Origin: UBA5486 sp036744795
GTDB taxonomy: Bacteria > Bacillota > UBA4882 > UBA10575
Direction: 5' to 3'
Length of the DNA: 64,000 bases
Assembly (NCBI GenBank): GCA_036744795.1
Contig: DAIOHK010000001.1
Span: forward strand, 1-64,000
In this document: piece by piece, positions 25,520 through 33,786 of the stretch
Position numbering within the stretch: position 1 is the stretch's first letter
How the letters are laid out: every line of letters starts with the position of its first letter
Program-made: the position numbers and the translations under genes
The notes under the pieces: model-generated
Told to the model about the DNA's origin: nothing
The model's database searches: none
What the model saw: the letters and a program-made list of their open reading frames with translations, nothing else

Positions 25520-27928
25520 TTATTTACGGACTTGAGCTCCTAATCGCAGAGCTGCTTCTTCAATAAGTTTTTCTATTATAGAGTTGACCTCTTCATCCTG
25601 CAAAGTACGATCTTCTACCCTAAAAGTAAGAGAGAAAGCCATACTTCGATATCCATTCTGAATATTTCCACCTTGATAAATATCAAAAAGATTAATAGAT
25701 TCTAGCCTTTCCTTTTCTATACTTTTAAAAAGATTTATAACTTCTTCAACTGTAACTTTCTCTGGTAAGACCAGAGAAAGATCTCGAAGTAATGGAGGGA
25801 ATTTGGGTAAAGGTTTAACATTAATAATACCTTTTTGCACATTCCTCCAAAGTTGTTTTAGGTTAATCTCAAAAAGAATAACCGGAGAAGTAAGACCAAA
25901 TTCCGCTTTAACTTTAGGATGTACTTCCCCAACTATTCCAACCGGATTCCCTGAACATTCTAAGATTGCCGTTCGTCCAGGATGCATAGATGGGTGTTCC
26001 CCACGCTGAAATCTACTATCAAAGACCCGGAGGTCTTCAAGTAATCTTTCTAGAACTCCCTTTCCATCATAAAAATCAACTTCTCTACTACTTTGATTCC
26101 AACCGGGCTCAAAAACGCGGCCACTTAAACCACCGGCTAAGTAAAGAGGTTCTTCTGGCAGAGAATCCACCCCTGTAGGAAAGTATAAATGAGCGATCTC
26201 GAAGATTTGAAGATCATTAAGGTTTCTTTTGGCATTATAACTCAGAGTTTCCAGAACCCCCCCCAGTAAAGTAGTGCGCATTACTGACCCTTCTTCACTT
26301 AAGGGTATCTTCATACATACCGTTTTTCGGAGAAAATTATCCTCCGGTATATTTAAACGATCAAACATCTTTTCTCCGTGAAAACTATACGTTTTAATCT
26401 CAGTTAAACCAAGGCCAAATAATATTTCCCTAGCTTTTTCTTCAAACTCCTGTTCCGGAGTAAGTTTTCCAATCATACTACTCGAAGGAAAAGTAGTAGG
26501 TATCCGATTATAACCATAGAGACGAGCTACCTCTTCAGCTAAATCAGCTTCACCTTCAATATCCAATCTGTAGGAAGGGATGGAAAGCTTATACCTTCCA
26601 TCATCAGATTTTTCTTCCAATTTAAAATTTAAGTTTTTAAAAGTTTCCATCATATAATCGGCTTTTAAATCTGTTCCCAAAATGGCATTAATTTTTTCCG
26701 GCCTAAACCATACTTTTGTGGATTGAACCCGTTCAGGATAAATATCAATAACACCGCTGGCTACCTGAGCAATTCCTAATTGCGAAACTAAGAAGGCTGC
26801 CCGATCCAATGCTTGAGGTACTGTTGCTGGGTCAAGTCCCTTACCAAAACGAATCGCGGCCTCAGAGTGTAGAGCAAAAGTTTGTGCTGTTCTTCGAATA
26901 CTAACTGGAGAAAAATAGGCAGATTCTAAAAAGATTGCCTCTGTATTATAAGAAACTTCGCTATCAAAGCCACCCATTACCCCAGCAATACACTGAGCTT
27001 CCTCGACATCTGCAATCACTAAATTACTCCGGTTTAGATTTCTTTCTTCTCCATCTAGAGTTGTAATTATTTCCTCTTCTTTGGCGCGACGAACAATAAT
27101 CTTTCTATCTTTAACCCTGTCCAAATCAAAAGCATGTAAAGGTTGGTTTAATTCTAGCATTACATAATTAGTAATATCTACTAAATTATTAATCGGTCTC
27201 ATCCCGGCTGCCAATAATCTAGCTTTAAGCCACAATGGAGACTCGCCAATTTTTATATTATAAAAAACTCTCCCCGCATATCTAGGACAAAGCTCTGGAG
27301 CTTGTAACTCAACAGTAACTAGATCCTTAATTGATTTATTGGCTTCCTCTACAGTAAAATCCGGTAATTTAAGTTCAAGACCAGTTAAAGCCGCAACTTC
27401 TCTAGCTACTCCAAGCATTCCGTAACAATCTGACCGATTAGGTGTAAGTTCTAATACCAAAACATAATCATCTAACCCTAATATAGAGGCTAAATCAGCT
27501 TCCAAATCCGTTTCCGCTGATAAGACCATTATTCCCTCTGATTTACGAGCAAGTCCCAGCTCCTCTTCGGAACAAAACATTCCTTGGGAAACGACTCCAT
27601 GAAACTCAGTATCCTGAATAACCTGGCCATCAGGAAGTGAAGAACCTGCTAATACTAAGGGAACTTTATCCCCAATTTTTACATTTTTAGCTGCTGTCAA
27701 GATAGTTATTTTCCCATCAGAAACCATAACTTGGCAGATCAGTAAGTTATCAGCTCTAGGATGAGGATCGATCTTAAGAATCTCACCGACTTTTAGAGAA
27801 CGGTATGAAGCTCCTAAGTCAATAATTCCTTCTACTTCAAGCCCAGCCATGGTAAGTTTCTCGCCAAGTTTGGCAGGGCTCAATTCTACCGGAACATACT
27901 CACGCAACCAGTTATATGAAACTCTCAA
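25520..27928 (-). CDS. pheT: Phenylalanyl-tRNA synthetase beta subunit
   Basis: PheT forms an alpha2-beta2 enzyme with PheS that charges tRNA-Phe and edits Tyr-tRNA. The 802-residue length is normal. Domains in order: B1 (VSYNWLREYVP), the tRNA-binding OB fold (about residues 40-150), B3/B4 editing domain (PNRSDCYGMLGVAREVAAL, with LTPNRSDC), B5, catalytic-like core (LAEEVARLYGYNRIPTT) and the C-terminal ferredoxin-fold anticodon-binding domain (FPPLLRDLSLVL). The TTG at 27928 is chosen, eight bases after GGGAGG, which gives the usual start; another TTG lies two codons upstream. It begins 14 bases after the pheS stop. Confidence 0.97.
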   Translation of the reverse strand: MRVSYNWLREYVPVELSPAKLGEKLTMAGLEVEGIIDLGASYRSLKVGEILKIDPHPRADNLLICQVMVSDGKITILTAAKNVKIGDKVPLVLAGSSLPDGQVIQDTEFHGVVSQGMFCSEEELGLARKSEGIMVLSAETDLEADLASILGLDDYVLVLELTPNRSDCYGMLGVAREVAALTGLELKLPDFTVEEANKSIKDLVTVELQAPELCPRYAGRVFYNIKIGESPLWLKARLLAAGMRPINNLVDITNYVMLELNQPLHAFDLDRVKDRKIIVRRAKEEEIITTLDGEERNLNRSNLVIADVEEAQCIAGVMGGFDSEVSYNTEAIFLESAYFSPVSIRRTAQTFALHSEAAIRFGKGLDPATVPQALDRAAFLVSQLGIAQVASGVIDIYPERVQSTKVWFRPEKINAILGTDLKADYMMETFKNLNFKLEEKSDDGRYKLSIPSYRLDIEGEADLAEEVARLYGYNRIPTTFPSSSMIGKLTPEQEFEEKAREILFGLGLTEIKTYSFHGEKMFDRLNIPEDNFLRKTVCMKIPLSEEGSVMRTTLLGGVLETLSYNAKRNLNDLQIFEIAHLYFPTGVDSLPEEPLYLAGGLSGRVFEPGWNQSSREVDFYDGKGVLERLLEDLRVFDSRFQRGEHPSMHPGRTAILECSGNPVGIVGEVHPKVKAEFGLTSPVILFEINLKQLWRNVQKGIINVKPLPKFPPLLRDLSLVLPEKVTVEEVINLFKSIEKERLESINLFDIYQGGNIQNGYRSMAFSLTFRVEDRTLQDEEVNSIIEKLIEEAALRLGAQVRK

Positions 27929-27942
27929 ATCCAATTCCTCCC

Positions 27943-28965
27943 TTACCGAAATTGTTTAAGAAAACGAATGTCATTTTCATAAAAATGGCGAATATCAGAG
28001 ACCCCATAGCGAAGCATCGCAATTCGCTCAACACCCATTCCAAAAGCAAAACCAGAATATACTTCAGGGTCATATTTGGCCATTGATAAAACTTTGGGAT
28101 GTACCGAACCTGCTCCTAAGATCTCTAACCAGCCGGTGTTTTTACAAATACGACAGCCTTTTCCTTGGCAACCACAGGAAACGTCTACTTCGGTACTTGG
28201 TTCAGTGAATGGAAAGAAACTCGGCCGTAGTCTAACAATTCGATCCTCGCCAAAGAATTTATGGACAAATACCGTTAATATTCCCTTTAGATCGCCAAAG
28301 GTAATATCTTTATCAACCAACAATCCTTCAATCTGATGAAATATCGGGGAATGAGTAGCATCCAGAGCATCCCTCCGATACACTCTTCCGGGAACAATTA
28401 TCCTTACCGGCCTGGGATAAAGTTTTTCCATAGTTCTTGCCTGAACCGGCGAAGTATGCGTCCGTAAAAGAATATTATCGGTAATATAGAGTGAATCATG
28501 CATTTCCCTAGCTGGATGCTCCGGAGGGATATTAAGAGCTTCAAAATTATAAAAATCTAGCTCTACTTCAGGGCCTTCTGCAACTGCAAAACCCATTCCC
28601 AAAAAAGTTTCAGTAATTTCTTGAATAATTAATTGCAAGGGATGAGGATGACCCCTTCGAATTCTTCTCCCCGGAAGCTCAACATCTACCCGTTCAGCCT
28701 CCAGTTTATTCCGCTCTTCGGCAGCTAGAATCTCTTGCTCCCTGATAGATAAATAATTCTCTAATTCTTGGCGAATATTATTTACCATCTTTCCAACCAC
28801 TGGACGTTCTTCAGGGGAAAGGCTCCCAAGTTTCCGGGAATATTGAGTAATTAGTCCTTTTTTTCCGAAATACTTAAGTCGAACATTATTTAAATCTTGA
28901 GAAGATGAAACCTGTTTTGCTTCATTTAGACCATGTTCTAATAAACTTTTCAGCTCATTTTGCAT
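27943..28965 (-). CDS. pheS: Phenylalanyl-tRNA synthetase alpha subunit
   Basis: The catalytic subunit of PheST, 340 residues as in relatives. It has the N-terminal coiled-coil tRNA-binding arm (residues 1-85), motif 2 (RRDALDATHSPIFHQIEG), and motif 3 (FAFGMGVERIAMLRYG). The sequence CGCQGKGCRICKNTGW near residue 265 contains a cysteine-rich insertion typical of many bacterial PheS proteins. The ATG follows AGGAGG by seven bases. Expression is under a Phe T-box immediately upstream. Confidence 0.98.
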   Translation of the reverse strand: MQNELKSLLEHGLNEAKQVSSSQDLNNVRLKYFGKKGLITQYSRKLGSLSPEERPVVGKMVNNIRQELENYLSIREQEILAAEERNKLEAERVDVELPGRRIRRGHPHPLQLIIQEITETFLGMGFAVAEGPEVELDFYNFEALNIPPEHPAREMHDSLYITDNILLRTHTSPVQARTMEKLYPRPVRIIVPGRVYRRDALDATHSPIFHQIEGLLVDKDITFGDLKGILTVFVHKFFGEDRIVRLRPSFFPFTEPSTEVDVSCGCQGKGCRICKNTGWLEILGAGSVHPKVLSMAKYDPEVYSGFAFGMGVERIAMLRYGVSDIRHFYENDIRFLKQFR

Positions 28966-29000
28966 TAATTAACCTCCTTCAATTATTAAAAAAGAAAACA

Positions 29001-29290
29001 AAAACCTTTCAACCCTATACAAAATTATAGGGACGAAAGGTTTTCTTCCGCGGTACCACCCTTATTAGTCAATAGACTCCACTTTAAAATATTGAAGCAG
29101 GCTATTGAATCTAGCTCCAATATTCTTCTCTGATAACGGCAGAGAACCGACACAGCCTACTACTATTTCAGCCTGCAACTCCGGAATGAACTTCAATCAC
29201 ATATACGTGGAATGTTCTCAATTCGCCATTCCTCCCTGTACCGTTGAGTGTGATTTACTCTTTCCTTCCTCGTTTTTACTAATCTTTACT
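29001..29290 (-). promoter_or_regulatory. T-box riboswitch, Phe (TTC) specifier, for pheST
   Basis: The T-box sequence AGGGTGGTACCGCG is at 29062-29049 on the minus strand. It is followed by a terminator (29044-29001) pairing AACCTTTC with GAAAGGTT, with a TTTTTG tail. In Stem I, AGTAAATCAC pairs with GTGATTGAAG, giving the AGTA/GAA loop E arrangement. The triplet at the specifier position is TTC (29190-29188), a Phe codon. Uncharged tRNA-Phe would favour the antiterminator and raise pheST expression. Confidence 0.93.
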
Positions 29291-29386
29291 TTAATTGAGA
29301 TTAATAAGTTCCTTATATATTAGATAGGCTGTGATCGACCCGGTAATCTCAAAAAGTTTCCAGAAAAATTCTGCGGAAAGGATCAT
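29291..29386 (-). CDS. yqzL: YqzL-family small protein
   Basis: A 31-residue ORF with ATG at 29386 follows GGGAGGGG by four to six bases. The sequence MILSAEFFWKLFEITGS continues ITAYLIYKELINLN and fits the YqzL family: an FxWKLFExTGSIxAYLxYKxL pattern found in many Firmicutes. The family has no established function. A sigma-A promoter is directly upstream, and the Phe T-box starts right after the stop codon, so read-through transcription could feed the T-box. The gene is too short for many gene callers and would easily be missed. Confidence 0.8.
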   Translation of the reverse strand: MILSAEFFWKLFEITGSITAYLIYKELINLN

Positions 29387-29439
29387 AGAACCCCTCCCTT
29401 TCCCATTATTCTGGTCGAAACTGCCCGCCATTTGTTCAC

Positions 29440-29468
29440 ATTATAGCATAAGCCTTGCGACTTTACAA
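29440..29468 (-). promoter_or_regulatory. Promoter for yqzL and probably the pheST leader
   Basis: TTGTAA (29468-29463) and TATAAT (29445-29440) are exactly 17 bases apart on the minus strand. Confidence 0.8.
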
Positions 29469-29521
29469 GACCTTATTACTTCAAAAAATATACTAAAATC
29501 GGAATAATTTGAATGTCTAAT

Positions 29522-29544
29522 AAAAAAAGCAGGATATCTCCTGC
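29522..29544 (-). terminator. tRNA-Val terminator
   Basis: GCAGGA and TCCTGC form a stem with loop GATA on the minus strand, followed by T7, eight bases past the encoded CCA end. Confidence 0.88.
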
Positions 29545-29552
29545 ATATTTTC

Positions 29553-29629
29553 TGGTGGGGAGGAGCGGGCTCGAACCGCTGGCCTCTACGATGTCAACGT
29601 AGCGCTCTAACCAACTGGGCTACCCCCCC
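29553..29629 (-). tRNA. tRNA-Val (GAC anticodon)
   Basis: The 77-base gene folds as a full cloverleaf. The acceptor stem is GGGGGGG with CCTCCCC. The anticodon stem CTACG/CGTAG encloses the loop TTGACAT, anticodon GAC. The T stem AGCGG/CCGCT has loop TTCGAGC. CCA is encoded. A promoter (TTGACT, 17 bases, TAAAAT) and a terminator flank it, so it is a single-tRNA transcription unit. Confidence 0.97.
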
Positions 29630-29641
29630 AAGGCAAAAATA

Positions 29642-29670
29642 ATTTTACCATAAACTTATTTCCAAGTCAA
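29642..29670 (-). promoter_or_regulatory. tRNA-Val promoter
   Basis: TTGACT (29670-29665) and TAAAAT (29647-29642) with a 17-base spacer on the minus strand, 13 bases before the tRNA. Confidence 0.8.
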
Positions 29671-29738
29671 TAGTATTTAGGTGGTTATTTAGGATAAAAT
29701 GTTTTTTATAATAATATATAATTTTTTAAATAAAACTA

Positions 29739-29767
29739 TTGCATTTTAAACCGAAATTTGGTATTAT
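29739..29767 (+). promoter_or_regulatory. Promoter of the structured RNA gene
   Basis: TTGCAT (29739-29744) and TATTAT (29762-29767) with a 17-base spacer; predicted start near 29774. Confidence 0.65.
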
Positions 29768-29773
29768 ATAAAT

Positions 29774-29948
29774 ACATTCTTTGAAACAAAACCTTCGAAG
29801 AATGAGAGCACACCATGCGTAAGGCGCCTACGACTGTTGATGCTCGCCCTACTCTTGACCACGCCGGCAGTCAGAGTAGGAACGGAATTTTTTAACTTAC
29901 TTTAAATTAATTAACTTTCGCCACCTTAGAGGTGGCTCTTTTCTTTTG
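29774..29948 (+). ncRNA. Unidentified structured small RNA
   Basis: A promoter, three stable hairpins and a terminator define a probable RNA gene in a 499-base gap with no ORF. Hairpin 1 (29775-29804) pairs CATTCTTTGAA with TTCGAAGAATG right at the predicted 5' end. Hairpin 2 pairs GAGCA (29806) with TGCTC (29841) and CGTA with TACG, leaving loop AGGCGCC. Hairpin 3 (29848-29880) pairs CCTACTCT and GAC with GTC and AGAGTAGG, leaving a loop with ACGCCGGC. The two loops can pair with each other through GGCG and CGCC. T6 at 29888 could end a 120-nucleotide form; the terminator at 29920-29948 gives about 175. I could not match it to 6S, SRP, tmRNA, RNase P or a riboswitch class. Confidence 0.65.
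29920..29948 (+). terminator. Terminator of the structured RNA
   Basis: GCCACCT-TAG-AGGTGGC followed by TCTTTTCTTTT on the plus strand. Confidence 0.85.
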
Positions 29949-30128
29949 TGGCTTAATTTATCTTTAATATTCAACACTTGTTCTTTCTATTTTGAAAAAA
30001 CCGTTTCTAGTTTATAATAATAGATAAGTTAAGGAATTGCATGTTCAATTATTTTATATTCAGCCATATCTGATTTCGTATCTAACTTTTTATAGTCTAT
30101 TCATAATTTTAAAAGTAAGGGATAAAAA

Positions 30129-30932
30129 ATGACTTCTTTTCGCCTTGATACCCATGTACATACCAGAGAATCTAGTATCTGCGGACGAACTAAAGGTATA
30201 ACCGTAACTGATTTATATAAAAAAGCCGGTTATGATGGGATTATCATAACCGACCATTATTGCAAGAATTACTTTCAAAAATTCCCTAGAAATATTTCTT
30301 GGGAAGAAAAAATTAATCACTTTCTTCAAGGCTATTATCATGCATTGGAAGAAGGAAATAAAATCGGGCTTAAGATTTTGTTAGGAATTGAAATCAAGTT
30401 TACCGAATCTCCTCGCGAGTTTTTAATTTATGGAATTGATGAAACCTTCCTCAAAACTTATCCAGAATTGTACAACTTAGGTATTAAAAATTTTAAAAAA
30501 TTGACTAAGGAAATAGCTAATCACTACGAAATCCTTATTTTTCAAGCTCACCCCTTCCGTCCGGGAGTAACTCCTGTTGCGCCCGGATTAATCGATGGTA
30601 TCGAAGTTTACAATGGGAATCCTCGACATAATTCCCACAATGACCGGGCACTTGCCTTTGCCAAAAAACATAATCTGCTAAAAATATCCGGTTCGGATTT
30701 TCATCGCATTAATGACGTAGGCCGAGGTGGTATTATTTTACCTGGAAAGATCAGTAGTTCACAAGAGCTAGTAAGTTTTTTCAAAGAAAAGAAAGAAGAA
30801 ATTCAGTTGATTACTACTTTATATACTCCCTTTTCGATTTTACGCCTGTTTACCATCCTCTTTAATCAAATAAAAAGCCTAATAAAGATTAAAAAACCAA
30901 CTTCTTCATCAAAATGTGATCCATCAGACTAG
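30129..30932 (+). CDS. PHP-domain metal-dependent hydrolase
   Basis: PHP-domain proteins are metal-dependent phosphoesterases. This 267-residue protein shows the family metal ligands in order: DTHVHTRES near residue 7, ITDHY near residue 41, the glutamate in GIEIKF, QAHPFRPG near residue 141, and the closing SGSDFHR near residue 190. Possible substrates range from histidinol phosphate to nucleotides; nothing here identifies one. The start has AAGGG eight bases upstream. It is a plus-strand gene convergent with purD and not part of the purine operon. The arm AAGGAATTGCATG at 30031 of the AT-rich repeat family is just upstream. The last 30 residues are basic and without motif. Confidence 0.85.
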   Translation: MTSFRLDTHVHTRESSICGRTKGITVTDLYKKAGYDGIIITDHYCKNYFQKFPRNISWEEKINHFLQGYYHALEEGNKIGLKILLGIEIKFTESPREFLIYGIDETFLKTYPELYNLGIKNFKKLTKEIANHYEILIFQAHPFRPGVTPVAPGLIDGIEVYNGNPRHNSHNDRALAFAKKHNLLKISGSDFHRINDVGRGGIILPGKISSSQELVSFFKEKKEEIQLITTLYTPFSILRLFTILFNQIKSLIKIKKPTSSSKCDPSD

Positions 30933-30948
30933 CCTTTTGTTCCTCTAT

Positions 30949-32238
30949 TTATCTTTTCCTCTCTAATTCCCGCCAACCAATATCCCGCCGATATTGGGCA
31001 CCAGCAAATTTTATTTGTTCAGTAGCTTGATAAGCCTTTTTTAAAGCTTCTTCTAAATTAGAACCTAAACCAACCAGATTAAGAACTCTGCCACCGGCTG
31101 TTCTCCATTTCTCCCGTTTCCTCTTAGTCCCAGCATGAAATACCAATAGATTTTCTTGATGCGCCCGCGCGCTATCTACATCCTCAAGTCCCGTAATCTC
31201 TTTACCAATGTCATAGGATTCAGGATAACCTTCGGAAGCCATAACTACACAAGCAGCAGCCCCTGTTTTCCATTCTAAAGTTAGATTATCAAGGTTTTTA
31301 TTTAAAGTCGCTTGCATCACTTTAACCAAATCAGTGCGGAGTAAAGGTAGAATTACCTGGGTTTCTGGATCTCCGAATCTAACATTAAACTCGATTACTT
31401 GAGGTCCGGATTTATTAATCATTAATCCAGCATAGAGAATACCTACATAGGGATGACCTTCACTTTTCATCCCCTGAATTACTGGTCTTAAGACTTCTTC
31501 TTCCACCCGTACTAAAAGTTCGTTTGTAAGTATTGAAGCTGGAGCATAAGCACCCATACCTCCAGTATTTGGTCCTTGATCTCCTTCAAAGATTCTTTTA
31601 TGGTCTTGAGCTGGGATTAAGGGTAAGATATGAGTTCCATCGGAAACTGCCAGTAGAGAAACTTCTTCCCCATATAATTTCTCCTCAATAACCAGCATTT
31701 TTCCGGCATCACCATAAATTCTCTTCTCCATAATTTGCTCTACTGCCCTTTCAGCTTCCTCGACTGTATCAGCAACAATTACTCCTTTACCAGCCGCTAG
31801 GCCATCAGCCTTAATTACTAACGGCCGATTCACCAAACGAATATACTCTTTTGCCTCAATGGGTGAATTAAAAACCTCAAAATCAGCAGTAGGAATTTGA
31901 TGTCTAGTCATAAATCTTTTAGCAAAGACTTTACTTCCTTCAAGCTGAGCAGCTTGGTATGATGGCCCAAAAACAGCTATCCCCCGCCTGGCAAAAATAT
32001 CTGTAATCCCCAGAGAAAGATAAACCTCTGACCCGGCCACGGCAACATCAATCTTTTTCTCCTGAGCCCATTCAGCTAATGCCTCCATACTATTGGAATC
32101 TACAATTACCGGTTCAGCTAAATCTGCCATTCCATCACTACCGGGAGCAGCATAGAGCTTGTCCACAAGAGGACTTTGGGCAATCTTCCAGGCTAAGGCA
32201 TGTTCACGGCCTCCGGAACCAATAATCAAAATACGCAT
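30949..32238 (-). CDS. purD: Phosphoribosylamine-glycine ligase (GARS)
   Basis: PurD joins glycine to phosphoribosylamine with ATP, step two of purine synthesis. The 429-residue ATP-grasp protein starts MRILIIGSGGREHALAW and contains the expected SKVFAKRFM, ADGLAAGKGV and EFNVRFGDPETQ motifs. It is the last gene of the purFMN-C-D set on the minus strand. The ribosome binding site AGGTGG is eight bases from the ATG. Confidence 0.97.
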   Translation of the reverse strand: MRILIIGSGGREHALAWKIAQSPLVDKLYAAPGSDGMADLAEPVIVDSNSMEALAEWAQEKKIDVAVAGSEVYLSLGITDIFARRGIAVFGPSYQAAQLEGSKVFAKRFMTRHQIPTADFEVFNSPIEAKEYIRLVNRPLVIKADGLAAGKGVIVADTVEEAERAVEQIMEKRIYGDAGKMLVIEEKLYGEEVSLLAVSDGTHILPLIPAQDHKRIFEGDQGPNTGGMGAYAPASILTNELLVRVEEEVLRPVIQGMKSEGHPYVGILYAGLMINKSGPQVIEFNVRFGDPETQVILPLLRTDLVKVMQATLNKNLDNLTLEWKTGAAACVVMASEGYPESYDIGKEITGLEDVDSARAHQENLLVFHAGTKRKREKWRTAGGRVLNLVGLGSNLEEALKKAYQATEQIKFAGAQYRRDIGWRELERKR

Positions 32239-32370
32239 ATGGTAACCACCTATTTTCTATCAATTTTAGAATAGATTAAAAAGAACTATTCTCTTCAAAA
32301 ATTGCCACCCAATTTTAAAATCGCAACAAAAAAGAAAGTTTGAACCCTTATTAATTTATGGATAGTTTTT

Positions 32371-33261
32371 TTATTTAAGTAAATTTTCCCCGGTAAGCCT
32401 TGTATAAGCCTCAAGATATTTCGCCCGTGTTTTTGTAATTATTCCTTCCGGCAATCTAGGAGCAGTTGAGTTATGATCCCAATCCAATGAAGAAAGATAG
32501 TCTCTTATAAACTGTTGATCAAAACTCGGTTGAGCTTTACCTAGTTGATACTGATTCATTAGCCAAAACCGCGAGGAATCAGGAGTAAAAATCTCATCCA
32601 TTACAGTTAATTCGTTATTTATCCAAGCAAACTCAAATTTTGTATCAGCAATAATAATACCGGCTTCTTCTGCTTTTTTTGCTCCAGTAAAGTATAAAGA
32701 CTCTGAAAACTCCTTAATCTTCTTTGTTAGTTCAGAACCAACTAAATTTGACATCTCCTGAATGGTAATTAGTTCATCATGACCAACTTCTGCTTTGGTT
32801 GTGGGCGTAAAGATGGGTTCGGGTAATTTTCCACCTTCTACCATTCCAGAGGGTAATTTTACCCCGCAAATTTCCCCTCTTTTTAGGTATTCCTGCCAAG
32901 CTGATCCCGTAAGATAGCCACGGACAACACTTTTAATTGGAATAACAATTCCCTTTTTCACTAACATCGAGCGACCATTAAGAACTGATTCGTACTGTTG
33001 AAACTCGGATGGGAACTCCTGAACATTAGTAGAAATTAAATGATTAGGAAAATACTTTCCAGTAAATTTAAACCAGAATGCAGCTATTCCTGTAAGAATT
33101 TTTCCCTTATCAGGAATCGGATCAGGAAATACCTGATCAAAAACAGAAATCCGGTCAGTAGCTACCACTAGAAGTCGATCTCCTAAATCATAGAGATCGC
33201 GAACTTTTCCCCGTCGGAGCGGAAAACCTGAAATATTAGTTTCCGTAATAGGTTTATTCAA
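32371..33261 (-). CDS. purC: SAICAR synthetase
   Basis: PurC condenses CAIR with aspartate. The 296-residue product belongs to the longer form found in yeast and some bacteria rather than the 235-residue Bacillus type. Motifs are RRGKVRDLYDLGDRLL near the N-terminus, VRGYLTGSAWQEY, KAEVGHDELI and FEFAWINNELTVMDEIFTPDSSRFW, of which VMDEIFTPDSSRFW is diagnostic. The TTG at 33261 overlaps the stop codon of the FabZ-like gene by four bases and follows GGAGG. Confidence 0.95.
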   Translation of the reverse strand: MNKPITETNISGFPLRRGKVRDLYDLGDRLLVVATDRISVFDQVFPDPIPDKGKILTGIAAFWFKFTGKYFPNHLISTNVQEFPSEFQQYESVLNGRSMLVKKGIVIPIKSVVRGYLTGSAWQEYLKRGEICGVKLPSGMVEGGKLPEPIFTPTTKAEVGHDELITIQEMSNLVGSELTKKIKEFSESLYFTGAKKAEEAGIIIADTKFEFAWINNELTVMDEIFTPDSSRFWLMNQYQLGKAQPSFDQQFIRDYLSSLDWDHNSTAPRLPEGIITKTRAKYLEAYTRLTGENLLK

Positions 33262-33719
33262 TTTCGTACCTCCGATTTAAAAGAATTCTCCTGATCCTGA
33301 GCCAGCATACAGCTGAAAATTGCTTCACAAGTTTTTTCCTCATTAATATAACAACAACCTTTAAATTTTCCAGCTCTAGAACGTAAATTTAAAAGTTCAA
33401 CCTCCATTCGTAGTTGATCCCCGGCTAAAGCAGGTTTTCTAAACCTGACATGTTCAATATTGGAAAAATAAGCGAGCTTTCCATCATTTCCTTGAGTATC
33501 AAGAATAAGGAAAGCTGCAGTCTGCGCCATTGCTTCTACTTGAAGAACACCTTGCATCGGATAAAGTCCACCAAAATATTCTTGAGAAAAAACTTCATTT
33601 ACAGTAATATTTTTAATTGCTACAACTCTTTTTCCTTTTTCTAGTTCTATGATCCGATCAATTAATAAAAATGGAAAACGGTGAGGTAACACTTTCTTGA
33701 TTTCCGTAATATCTAGCAA
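33258..33719 (-). CDS. FabZ-like hotdog protein with altered active site
   Basis: The 153-residue protein aligns along its length with 3-hydroxyacyl-ACP dehydratase FabZ: VLPHRFPFLLIDRIIELEKG near the start, GVLQVEAMAQTAAF in the middle, and VRFRKPALAGDQLRMEVEL near the end. However, the catalytic GHFP segment before GVLQ is replaced by EYFGGLYPMQ, so the active-site histidine is tyrosine here; the glutamate in VEAMAQ is kept. It lies inside the purine operon, coupled to purC by a four-base overlap, where fatty acid genes are not expected. It may be an inactive or repurposed hotdog protein. The TTG start follows GGGAGGGA. Confidence 0.8.
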   Translation of the reverse strand: MLDITEIKKVLPHRFPFLLIDRIIELEKGKRVVAIKNITVNEVFSQEYFGGLYPMQGVLQVEAMAQTAAFLILDTQGNDGKLAYFSNIEHVRFRKPALAGDQLRMEVELLNLRSRAGKFKGCCYINEEKTCEAIFSCMLAQDQENSFKSEVRN

Positions 33720-33754
33720 GAAAACTCCCTCCCTTTAAATTCTTTATTTAAAAA

Positions 33755-33772
33755 CAATTATGCGATTCTTAA
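33755..33772. repeat. Single right arm of the AT-rich repeat family
   Basis: CAATTATGCGATTCTTAA matches the right arm form CAATTATGCAATTCCTTA. It lies between purN and the FabZ-like gene; no left arm is seen. Confidence 0.4.
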
Positions 33773-33786
33773 ATTACATAAAATGA

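Noticed and set aside
29774..29948. 6S RNA, SRP RNA or tmRNA
   Set aside because: Length is near that of 6S but there is no end-to-end closing stem or central bubble; no SRP GGAAGG loop; no tmRNA tag or tRNA-like end.
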